A DNA stretch of 64,000 bases from Luidia sarsii (GCA_949987565.1 OX465111.1:3526894-3590893), one strand, 5' to 3'; shown: positions 36,260 through 49,490, counted from the first letter of the stretch. The notes: generated from the letters alone by a model not told the origin. Program-made: numbers and translations.

Positions 36260-38930
36260 AAATGTACATGTACATGTACAGTGTACTTTTCATGTAAATG
36301 TATATGTGTACAGTATGGTGTAACTTATCAGGTACATCATACATAACTTACATCATGTACACTATACATGTAGTACAAGATTGTGGTATGTAGGGTACAA
36401 GATAACTACTTTAACCAGCTATGTAGATGTACATGTACATTGATGCTGGTTTTTCTACTCCATAAATCAGGCCGTGATCTCAAACAAATCGCTGAGGCCA
36501 TTATATCTATCATTGGACTGTTTCAAACCCACCCAACCCTCCCCAACCCTCAGCCCATCCATCCACAATGTCTAGACAAGCACAACCCAGCCATGACAAA
36601 TGGGGAGGGGGAGGAGGGAGGGATACATGTAGGTGAGAGGAGGGTGGGAGGGGGGAGGTGGGAGGGAGGGGGGTTCCAGACAGCCTGCTGACCTTAGTCT
36701 GGCACCGCCTGGGCCAAATAGGGTCACCTCCATTATGTAAACACAGAGGGGAGTCGGGATGCCATCCATCATATACCAGGCCTGATTTGCATACTATACA
36801 TGTATACTGTAGGTTCCTTCCAAAAACCACAGCTCCATTAGGCCTAGGACTAGGAGGGCACCTGACTCTATATCTCACATCCACAAAAACAAATCATGAT
36901 GTGTAAAAACCAGGAGTGCATAGATTATCCATGTAAAAATGCATTATTTTGGCTGGCTACATTTTTGAGCAACGTTGTTTTTCATTTTCAGAAACGTTAT
37001 TGAAAGCATTACCGAATGAGCCTCATCTCGTGGCTACCACTGTGGTATACACATGTATTTATATGTGTGGATGGGGAAGCTACCGGTACTCTGAGACCCT
37101 TATCTAAGACATGGCTTAGGCTCAGGCTCTGTCTTAGTCTACAAAGCAAGGAAACAGGACTATGGGAGGCCTTTGGCTTCGGTTTTGGAGAAAGATAATC
37201 CATTTTGGGGAAAAAACAAGACTTCCAGGTTTCAACTTCAAGGAAGAGCTCCGTCCTAATTTTCCAGTTTTGGCATTTACAGAGATGGACCATGTGCATG
37301 TACATTGGGACAGAATACTGGTCTACTGGCTATGTTTATGTACATGTACACGTACTGCAGATAACTTTGAAGGTTTCACAGTTGTTTGACACTAGCCAGT
37401 TGTGAGACAGGCTTGCTGAGGTCAAAATTTCCCTTACGAATTCTAAACTGCTTCTAGGTCAGCCTGTGTTCTGCCAAGACTGCCAGGGACACCCAAGGTG
37501 GTGATGTGAACTGCCCTAAGCAGTTGGGATCAGCTGCTAGATTGCTGGCAGTTTAACCCTGCTGAGAGATTTATTCAACCCTGACAATTGCCAGAATGTA
37601 CATGTAAATGTGTATGCTTGTACGTATACATATGTAAAGTAAACGCATAACAAAGTTGCACATTACATGACCATACATGTACTTGAAGTAGTCTTGTACT
37701 GTATAGAAAACTTCAAAGTAAACAAAATAACATACATGTACAAAGCCACAGTTTGAGATATAAGCAAAACACAGTCGTGGCATGACAGATTTCCAACAGC
37801 AAGACATATTCTATTGCATCTGGATTGAGTGAGAGAGACTTAAACTGAATTGCATGAAAAGAATGTATGTGTATGTGTATGTGTATGCATCGCTTGGCAA
37901 GCTATCCACTTTCTAGTCCCTGGTGGAGTGCGCCCTCTGCTGTCCACATTCAGCCAGGCACCTGGCAGCCATTTTTCAGCATCACTGCATCCCACTGGTC
38001 AATGTGCAGCCTGATCTATTCCCCATCACGAATCAGCAGCTCCACCACTTAATGAGAGAAAATTGTGGACTCACTCAGGCACAAATATGATAATTCCTGT
38101 CCGTACTTCCTTCTTTCAATCCAGGATTCTTGAGGTACACTGTGTAGATGTACAAGCAGAGTTCACTAACAAAAAATTGTCTCAAGGATTTTTGGAATAA
38201 TTATTATCAGGCCACTATCCTCTTTCAGACCATTTTCATTCTGCCTTTGAGAGAGCTCCTGCTTGGATTAAGAAAAGCCAGACCCTCTAAATTACTAACA
38301 TTTGCATTTTTGGTGACTTCAGTCAGTAAACAGTTTGCAATAATTTTTGTATTATTTCAAGTCAAAAACATGTAGAAATGTTCTAACAATTCAAGATATG
38401 ACTCCCAAGCTTGATGATAATTTTGACTGATTGATTCTCTCACAGTGATCTAACCCCCATGATCTAATACAGCTACATGCCATGTACATCTAAAGCATCC
38501 AAGCATCCATTTTCCTTTGTCCGTGGTTCGATTGCCGTCTCTGCCGATCCACAGAGTCATGAGGGAAGGAGGCGATGTTGCCATGGTTACAAGCAAGACG
38601 GAGAGATCCAGTCACCCGACCCAAACTCAGTCTGACTACATCCAGTAAGATCACTTTACCTTTTGGGTCATTAAGTTAACAGGGTTGGTAAAAAAAAAAA
38701 GGGGGGGGGAATTTGACGACGTCCGTTCGAGGAGGCATTCTTCAACCATTTGACTGCATCCAGGCCTGTAAATATCATCCAGTCTTCTCACTTCCTTCCC
38801 TACCTTGGGCACCAAATTCCTGTTGTGGATATTAGATGCCGACATCCGGTTGTCAAGGAAAAACAACGGAGCAGGGGCTGACATGTGTCGGATTGCTGGG
38901 GAAACCGACTGAAAAGTGCCCAGAGGGACA
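36260..38930. other. Non-coding stretch
   Basis: It contains TACATG repeats, a GGGAGG-rich run near 36600-36670, a family A copy at 38233-38345 and a GTTGCCATGGTTAC motif at 38577-38590. No exon is recognised. Confidence 0.5.
38233..38345 (+). repeat. Family A element, near full length
   Basis: ATTCTGCCTTTGAGAGAGCT, GCTTGGATTAAG, CCAGACCCTCTAAATTAC and, 40 bp on, TCAGTCAGTAAACAGTTTGC give both ends of the element, about 113 bp. The right end is the reverse complement of the left part of 48528-48642. Confidence 0.8.
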
Positions 38931-38937
38931 GAAAGCA

Positions 38938-39322
<385 letters not shown>

Positions 39323-39329
39323 AGGGACT

Positions 39330-41140
39330 ATCATTCGGAAGTTTACTCCGTTTATGGGAGGGTTTTCTTTACTTTGGTGGTTTGTGTTTGGTTTGGATGG
39401 GCTGGGCTGGGTTATCTTTCCAAACACCCAGGGCTAAGAAGTCCACTTCTTGCTTGGTTTCCATACAGAAACGCCTCTAACTGCTTCCAGACTAGACTGA
39501 CCTAATACATACAAGTCAAGTAAAGTTAGAGGGTCTGACGATTCAATCCTGGAAGACCATTTGGGAGGTTTTTTCCTCTTTAAAAGTAAAACAAAAAGGT
39601 GGCATACGGCGCATTGACATGACTCAAATCATGCCTCCTGATGATTAGAGAGCCTGACAATAGACCACTTGCTCGACCAATGTTCACATGTCATCACCTG
39701 ACTTATAGTGGGTATTATTTGCATCTCATTTGGTGCAGAACAAGAGTGGAAACGAGCAAAGAAGACTATCATATTGTCTACATTCTTCTTTCTACATTTC
39801 CATTGTGCCAAATGAGATGAAAAAAGTACCCACTATATAAAGTCACGAGATGGCAGGTAAACAGTGGTCGTGCAATCGGTCTATTCGATCCAGGACCTTC
39901 CTCAAAGGTTCTTCTTCAAAGCTCCTGCTAGGATCGAAACATCAGGCTCTCTCAATTTGAGATTCATAATTTGAAGTCCGTTTACCACATTTTTGCAGCA
40001 TTCAGAAGATGTGCATGTACATGCGCATGTATGTACATATGCACTGTACAGCAAAGAGCTCAATGTTTTAGAGGCTAGGTGTTTTAGAGGCATATGCTGT
40101 ATAAGGTCAAATTAAAACAGGGTCTGATGTACGTGTATGCAATTGCACAAGACAGTGCCCGCGACTAATTCCACTGGCTTAGCATTGAGTCACACCTCGT
40201 GCACAGGTGCCCCACTTTCAATCTGCCTGCTGCTTCAGAGTGAATGACCCTCTCCCCATCCCGAGCTGCCTGACAACCCAATAAACCACTTGAAGCTCGG
40301 GTCAGGCCTCTCCGTTTCGAAGACCAAAGACCGCTGGCCGCATTTTGCAATAAAGAACGCCGACCTTTCTAAGTGCATAATATCCCCGTACCGGTACCTC
40401 CACAAGAAAAGAAAACAATCAATTTGTCGGGGAGGCCGAGTGCCAAGAATATTCTACAGAGCCCGAGCTGTTTGCTTTTGGTGTCAAGTCAGTTGAGAAC
40501 AAGTCACTCACTTCAGTGGCCAAAAAAAGAAGAAGAAGAAAATGAATTAAAATCCAGCACCTCCGATCAACAGCTTGCAGCCTGTTAATATCGCGTACAT
40601 CACACGTACATTTTGATATCGTCACGAAAATGTCAACGCAGCAGATAGGATGAGTTGACTAGACTTTTTTTTCTCTTTTTGAGATAAAGAGAGCGCGCGC
40701 GAGATAGAGGAGGGGACATCTGGATTTATTGTATTGGCCAGGGTCCATGGTTATGCTCTTTTATCTTCTCCTTTCTTTTTTTTGGGCCGGGTGGAAGTGT
40801 GGACATTTTGCTGACAACGGCTTGGGAAGGATTCCAGGGCTAACCATTGATTTCCGGGGAGGATTTTTCTGATGACGACGGGCGATGGCTGCTGCGATAT
40901 CAATTACATATCGATAGGCTGAACTAGTTTGGCAATCGATATGTAGTCTAAAATCATATTTAGCCATTCGCAATGCCCCCTGCCTTATGAAAACAATCAC
41001 TTTAAATAACTGGGTTAGTGAAAAATCACATGATTAGGAAATGATTAAAAAATATTCTTTAAGCTGCGAATTTGAGTAACCTCAGATACATGTATGTACG
41101 TTTACACACTATACAAGTCACTACAAGTTTGAGGTAGTGG
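39330..41140. other. Non-coding stretch with a repeat-poor island
   Basis: A family A copy lies at 39895-39965. 40150-40990 is a repeat-poor, GC-richer island; I find no splice-bounded frame in it and consider it possibly regulatory. Confidence 0.45.
40905..40945. promoter_or_regulatory. Inverted ATCGAT sites
   Basis: TACATATCGAT at 40905-40915 and its exact reverse complement ATCGATATGTA at 40935-40945 are 19 bp apart. ATCGAT is the core bound by Onecut/Cut- and DREF-type factors. Confidence 0.35.
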
Positions 41141-41144
41141 AGTT

Positions 41145-41165
41145 TCAATCCTATCAGGACCTGGA
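41145..41165 (-). repeat. Inverted family A arm before the satellite
   Basis: GTTTCAATCCTATCAGGACC is the reverse complement of the GGTCCTGCTAGGATCGAAAC arm, placed 30 bp before the array at 41194, as expected if the array grew inside a family A hairpin. Confidence 0.7.
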
Positions 41166-41193
41166 ATGGAAGAATGCCTGACAAGGAATAGTG

Positions 41194-41757
41194 CTTTTGA
41201 GAAAGGTTCTGCTAGGATCACTTTGAGAAAGGTCCTGCTAGGATCACTTTGAGAAAGGTCCTGCTAGGATCACTGTGAGAAAGGTCCTGCTAGGATCACT
41301 TTGAGAAAGGCCCTGCTATGATCACTGTGAGAAAGGTCCTGTTAGGATCACTGTGAGAAAGGTCCTGCTAGGATCACTTTGAGAAAGGTCCTGCTAGGAT
41401 CACTTTGGCAAAGGTCCTGCTAGGATCACTTTGGCAAAGGTCCTGCTAGGATCACTTTCAGAAAGGTCCTGCTAGGATCACTTTGGCAAAGGTCCTGCTA
41501 GGATCCCTTTGAGAAAGGTCCTGCTAGGATCACTTTGGCAAAGGTCCTGCTAGGATCCCTTTGAGAAAGGTCCTGCTAGGATCACTTTGAGAAAAATCCT
41601 GCTAGGATCCCTTTGAGAAAGGTCCTGCTAGGATCCCTTTGGCAAAGGTCCTGCTAGGATCCCTTTGAGAAAGGTCCTGCTAGGATCACTTTGAGAAAGG
41701 TCCTGCTAGGATCACTTTGAGAAAGGTCCTACTAGGATCACTTTGAGAAAGGTCCTG
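41194..41757 (+). repeat. 26-bp satellite derived from the family A core, about 22 units
   Basis: The core GAAAGGTCCTGCTAGGATC is repeated with a 26-bp period and few changes. Variants TTTGGCAAAG and ATCCCTTTGAG are interspersed and partly alternate, suggesting duplication of unit pairs. The same core occurs singly throughout the window. Confidence 0.97.
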
Positions 41758-41924
41758 AATCCTTTTAAAATATCCTTATCATGGGGATACAAACTATCCC
41801 AAATCCTACTCTTGGCCTATTGTAGGAATATTGGCCTATTGTACAAATACATTGGTTGATTGTGGAGGATGCATTGTCTCATGCAGTAACTCAACGAGTG
41901 ACCGGAACGGTTGCGTTACCGGCA

Positions 41925-42045
41925 TTTTTCAGAGCCACACACTCCGTCTCAAAAGTGATGTGTTACACGGTGTCACCACAAACCTTTGACTTGGTATTTC
42001 CACCATGCAATCCTTCCAATCTTATCTTACCTGCAAGTGTTAGAA
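41925..42045. repeat. Family B copy
   Basis: CACGGTGTCACCACAAACC and TTTCCACCATGCAATCCTTC match the arms of the family B element at 32340-32480 and the copy at 3787-3935. Confidence 0.65.
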
Positions 42046-42379
42046 GCAAACAACTCTAGACCCAAAGAACACACCCAAGCGTAGTCTGAAAAACTCTGAA
42101 TTCAGTCTATGTTTGTTAAACATGTGCAAAGTGTGGTGAAGCCAAACCTTCCTAAACTGGAGATGACAATCCAAAACCCATTGCAAAATGCAGGGCCAGT
42201 TGAAAAATTGGCAGACCACATAGAAATTGATGCCTGATGGCCTGACTTGGCAGTTTAAAAAAAGTAAATATCAACCACTGAGAGAGAGAATTCAATCCGG
42301 TCTTCGTTTAACTGACTGAAATGCATCTAGTCTGTCCTGCATAAACCATCCTGGCACAAAGAAGTAAAAAAAACAAAAA

Positions 42380-42750
42380 AAACTGAGTCATTTTTTCGGG
42401 GGGTCGTTCACGACGCTGCTCGAAGCAAAATGATACGATGGATGAGACACTGTGTATGTAGGGCAGGAGATCGGCCAAGCGCGATGTGATGCATCGGCGA
42501 AAACCGTGACCGGGATTCTTTTAACGTATCCCTCTCACTTGAGGAGAGCGGAGAAAGACATCCACAGATCACTGTGGGATGTTTTTTTCTTAATTTTTCA
42601 TTTTTTTTTCTTTTCGGTCGGATCTTGTATGTGATTACCACCCGGGCAATGCCATCAAAAGTGGAAGGCAGATATATAAACGTAGCCCCCAGGCAGAGTG
42701 GAGTGCTTACTGGATGGGTCGACTGATGCTCCGCTCATCTGCCCAGGAAT
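42380..42750 (+). promoter_or_regulatory. Repeat-poor island with a TATA box
   Basis: TATATAAA at 42673-42680 with GC-rich flanks and a pyrimidine-AG context about 30 bp downstream could be a core promoter for plus-strand transcription. No coding exon is seen downstream, only a GA tract. Confidence 0.25.
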
Positions 42751-42754
42751 CGGA

Positions 42755-43312
42755 GGGGAGAGAGGGAGAGGGAGATAGACAGAGAGAGATATACAACTGT
42801 AGACACAGAGAGAGGGGGAGATAGAGGGAGGGGAAGAGAGGGACAGAGAGAGTTGGGAGAGAGAGAGAGGGGGGAGCGGGGGAAAAGAGAGAGACAGAGA
42901 GAGAGGGAGAGAGAGAGGGAGAGGGAGAGAGGGAAAGAGAGAGAGATATACAACTGTAGACAGAGAGAGGGGGATAGAGGGAGGGGAAGAGAGATACAGA
43001 AAGAAGAGAGAGAGTTGGGAGAGAGAGACGGGGAGAGGGGGAATAGAGAGGGAAAGGATAGAGACAGAGAGGGAGAGAGAGGGAGAGAGAGAGAGAGGGG
43101 AGAGGGAGAGGGAGAGGTAGAGAGAGAGACAGGGAGGGGGAGAGGGAGAGACAGAGAAACAGGGACAGAGAGAGAAAGGGGAAGAGAGAGGAAGAGAGAG
43201 GGTGACTGAAAGGTAGAGGGAGAGAGGGAGGGAGAGAGGGAGAGAGGGAGGGGGAGAGAGGGGGTGACTGAAGGGGATAGGGAGATAGGGAGGGAGAGAG
43301 AAAGAGGAGGAG
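42755..43312. repeat. GA-rich homopurine tract with an internal duplication
   Basis: GATATACAACTGTAGACA occurs near 42787 and again near 42946, each with the same GA-rich flanks, so a unit of about 159 bp is duplicated within the tract. Confidence 0.95.
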
Positions 43313-43467
43313 GAGGTAGGGAGGTTGGGGATTCTATTCTGATCGGACCGCCGCTGGTCAAGTGGAAGTAAATTGCTCGGGCTCTCAGTCTGGGGGAGAT
43401 GTGCGGGTGACATGGCGGCAATGGCACTGAAGAGGTTGGGACTCTGGGAGTGTGCAGCGGGGAAACC

Positions 43468-43469
<2 letters not shown>

Positions 43470-43504
<35 letters not shown>
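43470..43504. repeat. CA microsatellite
   Basis: About 15 CA units following CCACCCACCC. Confidence 0.97.
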
Positions 43505-43507
<3 letters not shown>

Positions 43508-43857
43508 CTTAAGCCTCCGTCCACACCGGACCCTGCTTTCTAGTTTCTGCCCCCTTGGGCAACAGGTTGAGCCGGCATTCGGCCTCCCTTCCTCATTCAT
43601 GAATGCATAATGAGACACCACGAATGAACGAGAACCGGAGAATCCCTTCGTGCACATTCTGTACACGCTCAGAAAACAGGGTCAATTTACGGTGCATATT
43701 TCAAGCGAGAAACACCGATCTTCCAACTGCACACAGACGTAATATGATTTTTCCTTTTGTGTCGGTGAGATTGTAATTCATAGAGGTTTTGACCTATTTG
43801 AAGTATTATTATTATTAGTGCTGCACGCTCAGTGCTTTGCCTGATTGCCTGCTGAAA

Positions 43858-43935
43858 AATACAGACAGGGGATATGAACTTGTGACACTTGCTTTCTAGT
43901 GTAGACATTTTTACCACTTGTCTATCGAGCTATTG
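43858..43935 (-). mobile_element. tRNA-like SINE fragment
   Basis: On the minus strand ATAGCTCGATAGACAAGTGG (A box) and CACAAGTTCATATCCCC (B box) are about 40 bp apart. Confidence 0.5.
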
Positions 43936-44217
43936 GAAAATTTAAAAATGCTACGTCTTCGGGCAAATGACACCGTGGTCAAATATTTTTCATAGGGATA
44001 CTTTCCTCTCGAGTGCCTTCCCTACTCCCTGCCCTTCCCTTATTATCTCATCCTAGTCTGTTTAGTATGAGTAGCTTTTCTCATTTCTATCGATTCCCTA
44101 CTCCCTGCCCTTTCCATTGATCTCACCCCAGTCTGTCCACCAGCTTTCCTCCTTGCCCTTTTACTGTCATCCACACCCTATTGCCTCCCCATCCCTCCCT
44201 GACTGTCTGCGTCCTTG

Positions 44218-44270
44218 TCATTCTGCCTTTGAGGAAGGTCCTGCCTGGGATTGAAATGTCACGCCCTGAA
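44218..44270 (+). repeat. Family A copy
   Basis: CATTCTGCCTTTGAGGAAGG, TCCTGCCTGGGATTGAAATG and CACGCCCTGAA match the family core. Confidence 0.8.
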
Positions 44271-44294
44271 GAGAGAAACTTTTACTCCCTTTCC

Positions 44295-44625
44295 CACTAT
44301 GAAATCTCTGGGTTATCTTGTGGGTAACGGCAAGCCTCAACCCCCAGATACCCAGGGTTGGAAATGGTTGCCAGGAGGTTTCCGGCCCGGGTAAAGGCAA
44401 AAAAAAAATCGCGGTTCGTTAACCCTGCTCGTGACCAGGGTTAATGATGGAAATCTCGGGGGTTAACGGCTGAAATGCGTGGAATCTTCCTTGCCCCATG
44501 TTTAGCCAAACTCCGGGTTGATGGGACAGATGGGAACAGAACTCGGGGGTTAACAAACCCCGAGGTAAGAAATGCTAAACCCCGGGTCAGCAAAATCTCA
44601 GGGTTAAGCAGTCTGTAGTGGGAGT
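44295..44625. repeat. GGGTTAAC-rich inverted repeats
   Basis: TTAACCCTG at 44419-44427 and CAGGGTTAA at 44436-44444 form a perfect hairpin. Further GGGGGTTAAC, AACCCCGAGG and ACCCCGGGT motifs in both orientations follow. It is an unusual cluster with no coding sense. Confidence 0.6.
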
Positions 44626-44694
44626 AGGGCATTCGCTACTGACACTCGGCTTTGACCATCACCATCACCACCACCATCTCATCCTCCTTCCTAC

Positions 44695-44815
44695 CTGGGA
44701 AGTACCGGCCATATCGACGTCTGGGTAGACGGCAGGAACACTTGCACGTACAATCCTCAAAAGTCTTGACGTCCAAGAACAGGTCCAAGACTCTCTTGAC
44801 GCCTCCTTCATGCAT
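44695..44815 (-). CDS. Candidate alternative first exon (40 codons), possibly of abl
   Basis: From ATG at 44815 the frame reads MHEGGVKRVLDLFLDVK, then a cysteine cluster CTCKCSC, then RRRYGRYFP, ending at a good donor CCCAG|GTAGGA. It breaks after one codon base, the same phase as the exon at 29443-29728 and as needed for the SH3 exon at 6729-6914, where the join would give Pro-Glu-Asn-Tyr. Its size is like the first exons of vertebrate ABL1 (26 and 45 residues, as I recall). An acceptor (CTTGTTTTAG at 44886) also exists, so it could be an internal exon of 191 nt. I do not recognise the peptide. It has no Met-Gly myristoylation start. It may belong to another gene. Confidence 0.35.
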
Positions 44816-44899
44816 CCCGGCCGGCCGATCCAATTGCCCCCCACAAAAAACCACCTCAAGACTCGGATAATAATTCCCTCCACACCTAAAACAAGTCCA

Positions 44900-47800
44900 A
44901 TCTCCAAGAGGAAATTTTTGTCTTCTGTTCAAAACCTCCTTCAATTCACAGCTGGGATTTCTTTGTTAAAACACAGCAGGCAAGACTTCAAACACCCAAG
45001 TCAAAGCTTGTCGGTGGGCACGCACCAAACTGGGAAAATTTCCGTTCGCAATCTGCTCTGACTGAAAACCAGAGTAGGACTGATGGCAGAGGACGGTTCC
45101 GTTCTTGTTCAATCCCAAGGGAAAAACACGGAGGGATGTTCTGTTTTTGTCATAGGATTTTGACAAGCAGGTACTGCACTGTATGCCCTGCCCAACCTTG
45201 ACAATCCGGGCTGGCCCCGCTCAAAAAAAGTTACACACAAGCGGATGACGTCGTGAATACTGTACGTAATGGAAGTATACACGCTTGGTGTGGCCTTGAA
45301 AGTCACCTTACCATTGGATAAATCGCCCACACTGGAAGCCTGCAGTCACGTTCGACCACAACACTCAGAGTTACTTAGCAACACTTCCTTTTTCATAAAA
45401 AACCCTATTTCAGAGCCAAAAAAGAGGGAGGCCGACATAATATAACAACCCCCAATATCGATGTGAGTTAATTGTAAGCATTACATGTACATAATAGGCA
45501 ATATGTATTTGTGATGACGCAAATGGAACAATGAGAATGCAATAGGAAGTTGCCGTCACAATGGGATTCCATTTTTGAGGCAGGGTGTGAATCTGTAGAT
45601 GACAAAGTCAGCGTCGTCACACACCACTGCTCACCAAAAGAAGGCATATATAGGTTCAAAAGGCATTCAAGTTCACGCCCTGCAGACGACAAGCCAGCCA
45701 CAATAGAATAATAGATGAAAAACTGTCAAATTCATACATTTACAACCACCAAGAAAAAAAGGTACATGTACATATACACAACCCTTATAATGATTGCGGC
45801 AACAGAGATTTTCTTTTATAAAGACAGATACGGTACATGCACACGTTCCAACCACATGATATCACATACATGTAACCACACATATTGCGAACACAAATCT
45901 TCATCTTTCTCCACTCATTCCAAACCAAAATGTACTGTGGTCGATTTCACCAAACTCATTGCAATCACAAGACGTTGAGCGATGCAAAGAAGCCACACGG
46001 TCTGCCACAACGGGTAGCCCGTCGTAAGTTGAGTTACGATGCATTGTAAGGCTTTGTGAAATCCAGCCCAGTACGACTATGTGTATATGTACATGTACAT
46101 GTACAGTGTATGTAGGGTTCAAATTTAGCAGTGGCTGAAAGACCAACTGGCAGTTGAAATTCTCTGGGCCTCTGTGGCCAGTGGAAGGCCATCCCCAACT
46201 GGCCTCTCTGGCCAGTTTGGAAGAGAAAAAAAGTAAAAAACACAGGCAGAAATCACTATTTCTTATGGGATAATAGTCTTCTAAACACTTCTTGCATATC
46301 TAGCAGTGTTCAAAACATGCATTCTGAACCCGAAGAGCAGAACTGCGAAAAACCTGCAGCATAACCACAAAACAACTTGCCTCATCTGAATTTGAACTCT
46401 AGTTCGTCAGTTTCCTGTGGTTTCCCGGTTTATATATAAACATGTATAAATGCAGCCCATTTGTAATTCAGAAACCAGAAACCAGAACGAAAATTCTGCT
46501 GGTTGGACAGGATACATGTACAGTGTATATCAAAATCCGAATAGGAAATGACATTTATTCAGATATCTCCAATTAGGGGCGACTGGTTACAGCTGCTTGC
46601 TTGTGTGCAGGTCTGGAAATATTAATTGGGCATTTTGACAGAGAAGTGGAAACTAGAAACCTACGGCTGTCGTTACAGAACGTATGGCCTTTCCTTTCCT
46701 TTCTGGCGAAGAAGGATCGAGTGCGCTAAAAATGTGAAGAGCTGAACATGTCTTTCATACAAGTGAGTCTGCTGGGAAAACAGGACCTGCAAGGATCGAA
46801 ACGCGCAGGCAATCTTCCCAGACAATCATCTTTTCTGGAGTGGGGGCCCAAAGTTATCATTTAACCATTAACTGTTGTACTTCAGAGAAATGATTGAACA
46901 CGATGCCATTATAATGATCTTGGTTTTTTTTGTGCACTATGGCCTATTGAAGCTGATTGTACATGTACATGTAGCTGCACTCCTCAGAAGAAATAGCGCC
47001 CTCATGTGACCACCACCTTGCAGCCGACTGCAGTAATTACAGCAATGCAGAGGGCACACACGTCTCATCCTTCCCTGCCTAATCCTGTTATCAACCTCTC
47101 CCCCGACAGCTTTTTCATTGCGTGTCTAAACATTGGCCTTCCTTCCACACTGAACGGCCCCCATCTCAGTGGGCGGAGATCTAATGAACTTAAAACGATA
47201 AGTGCATCTAACCTCTTGCAGAATCGCCGTGACCTTTTTTTTTTTGTACCCTCGCAATAGCAAGCCCTTCCCCTAAGTTCCCAACCCTCCTCCGACCAAA
47301 TATCGTTGATTGTCACTGATTGCTAATACAATTCCAATTCCAGCTTTGTGGCTGTGCCGAGGAACAACATTAGGTGTTTCCATACTCGGAAGGTGATACA
47401 ACTGGTCTGTTCTGCTGCAGAAATAACACTTGTAATAAAATTGCAATGTAGGAAACTTGAGTTTCAAGAAGGCTATGTTTAAACACACCATCGGTATAAA
47501 ATCCTTTTTGAAATGCTGTTTTATTTAAGAATAAGTGATTCTAGAACCGGTAACCAGATTTTTATCGAATCAATAAAAGTCATGAACCAAATAAATAGGC
47601 CATAAAACAAATCCCCACCTCCCACCAAATATAAAAATTACACAATGGACTAAAATTCATTCACATGTACAGTATGCACAAATCTTAAAAGGTTCAAAGA
47701 GAATCTGACATTTCTATCCTAGCTAGACTATTCTCCAAGGCAGAATATTAATTTTTCATTATAATTTGATTCAATGTGCGGAGTCATAAGTTGTGACATA

Positions 47801-48005
47801 TTGTCAATGTACGTAAGACAAATGATTGCTAAATTATTTTCCCTACAAAAACCTTTCCAGCATTACATGTACTGGTACATGTACATCTTTAACTCTTTCT
47901 AGAACATTTCTTTAAACACTGCTGCTAAATAGTCACCGTCATGATCCTATCATCACTTCCACGTCCGTTTTACCACAAAGCAGTTTGAAGGAACAAATGC
48001 CTGTT
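44900..48005. other. Non-coding stretch
   Basis: It contains a GC-richer repeat-poor part at 44900-45440, GGCCAGTTG repeats at 46130-46215, a diverged family A piece near 46780 and TACATG clusters. No supported exon. Confidence 0.45.
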
Positions 48006-48009
48006 TAAA

Positions 48010-48062
48010 AAAAAACAAGTTTTCAAAATCGCGATTATTTTCGTAGTGGGAACGGCCCTAAT
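48010..48062 (-). mobile_element. End fragment of the family D transposon
   Basis: AATCGCGATTATTTTCGTAG, then TGGGAACGGCCCTAA, is one terminal inverted repeat of the elements at 9371 and 34935. Confidence 0.7.
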
Positions 48063-48527
48063 GTAAACCTATCCAGCAAGACCCCTTTAACCCGTCTCGG
48101 GGGAGCCTGCCCATTATCGCTGCACAAACATCTCGCCATTTGACTGCGCAGATGCCAAGCTGTGTACAGTTTGTCCATGACTGACCCATTTCTTACTTTA
48201 TTGCGTTTCACGACCGGCCAGTGACATCAGAATTTCTGGGAAGGGGAGGAGGGAAAGAGGGAGGGAGGGGAGGGGGGAATGTACCCGACAAGCGCTGTCC
48301 CTTTAAACAAGCTGCAATCAAACCAATCGCCACGGTTTCTGCTATCCTCGGCAATGCACACCGAATATTTCTAATATGGATTTCTGGGTGTTTTCTTACA
48401 CGGCCTATCAATTTTGGATGGGGGGAACGGTAAACTTGATCGGAAGAAACCAGATTTCAGCATACAGTATTCATCAATTGCTAAGAGTACCTACTGTACA
48501 GTACAACCAAATGTTGTATACAAAACT

Positions 48528-48642
48528 GCTGCAAACTGTTCACTGACTAAAATGACCCTGGCAAATGAAGATCTCAAAAAAATAGAGGGCCTGACGTTTG
48601 GATACCAACAAGATCTTTCTCAAAGGCAGAATTTACAACAAT
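48528..48642 (-). repeat. Family A element, near full length
   Basis: GCTGCAAACTGTTCACTGAC, AAAATGACC, AGAGGGCCTGACGTTT and TCTTTCTCAAAGGCAGAAT appear in order over about 115 bp. Confidence 0.85.
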
Positions 48643-49345
48643 TTTGAGGTCATGAAATTGAAACCAACTCATTCAACATTTCAGTGGAAAATGGTATACA
48701 TTGTACGTATGAAAGCAAAAGCTAAGTTCATTACAAAGTTTATTGAAAGTCAATTGAATTGCATACTGTATATACTGTATACATGTATATAACTGGTTTT
48801 TATCAGCTTTCATTTTTGTTTTCCGTTTCTCTTTCGAAAATCCTGAATCACAAATCTGAATGCAGATCTGTATTTAGAATACAATACTGGCCTCACACAG
48901 TCTTGGTGTCTGGAGATTTGCCGGATATTATTGAGTTGTGCAGCCTCTCCTACATGTATATCTGAAAAAAAACATTTCGAGGGCCTAAAATTTCCATCCT
49001 ATCTCAACATTTAAGCTGTTTTCAACTATTTCGCATTGTATCTTCTAGAACGCAGTTTCTTTTTTTATCGGGCTCAAGTCGGCGTCTTTATGATTCTAAG
49101 GACGGCTGGAATTCGATGCCAAGTCAATAATGTACACGTAGTCACACAGTGCAAGAATGTCCACAAGCAGTCCTTCTTCACAAATCATTCCTCTGCTCGT
49201 ATCCAATAAATAACTACAGGGGAAAATATAGCAACCAAACAAAACCGATGAACATGATTCTCGTTGTCAGCATAATTGGTCTATCACCGACGAAGCCATT
49301 TAAATCTTTTAATTGATGGCGCTGGCTGTGCGAGTTTTGGGCAGT
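48643..49345. other. Non-coding stretch
   Basis: AT-rich, with short TACATG repeats; nothing recognised. Confidence 0.5.
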
Positions 49346-49348
49346 GTC

Positions 49349-49490
49349 AGCATTCTCTCTCCCTCTCTCTCTCTCTCTCTCCGTCTCTCTCCATCTCTCT
49401 CTCACTCTATCTCTCTCCCTTTGTCTCTTTCCCTCTTCCTCCCTCTCTCTCCCTCCCTCCCAGTCTCTCTCTCTCTACCTCTCTCTCTCT

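Noticed and set aside
44816..44944. Extension of the 44.7-kb exon to 102 codons
   Set aside because: The longer frame begins at a TTG; the first ATG is at 44815, so only the shorter version is reported as a first exon.
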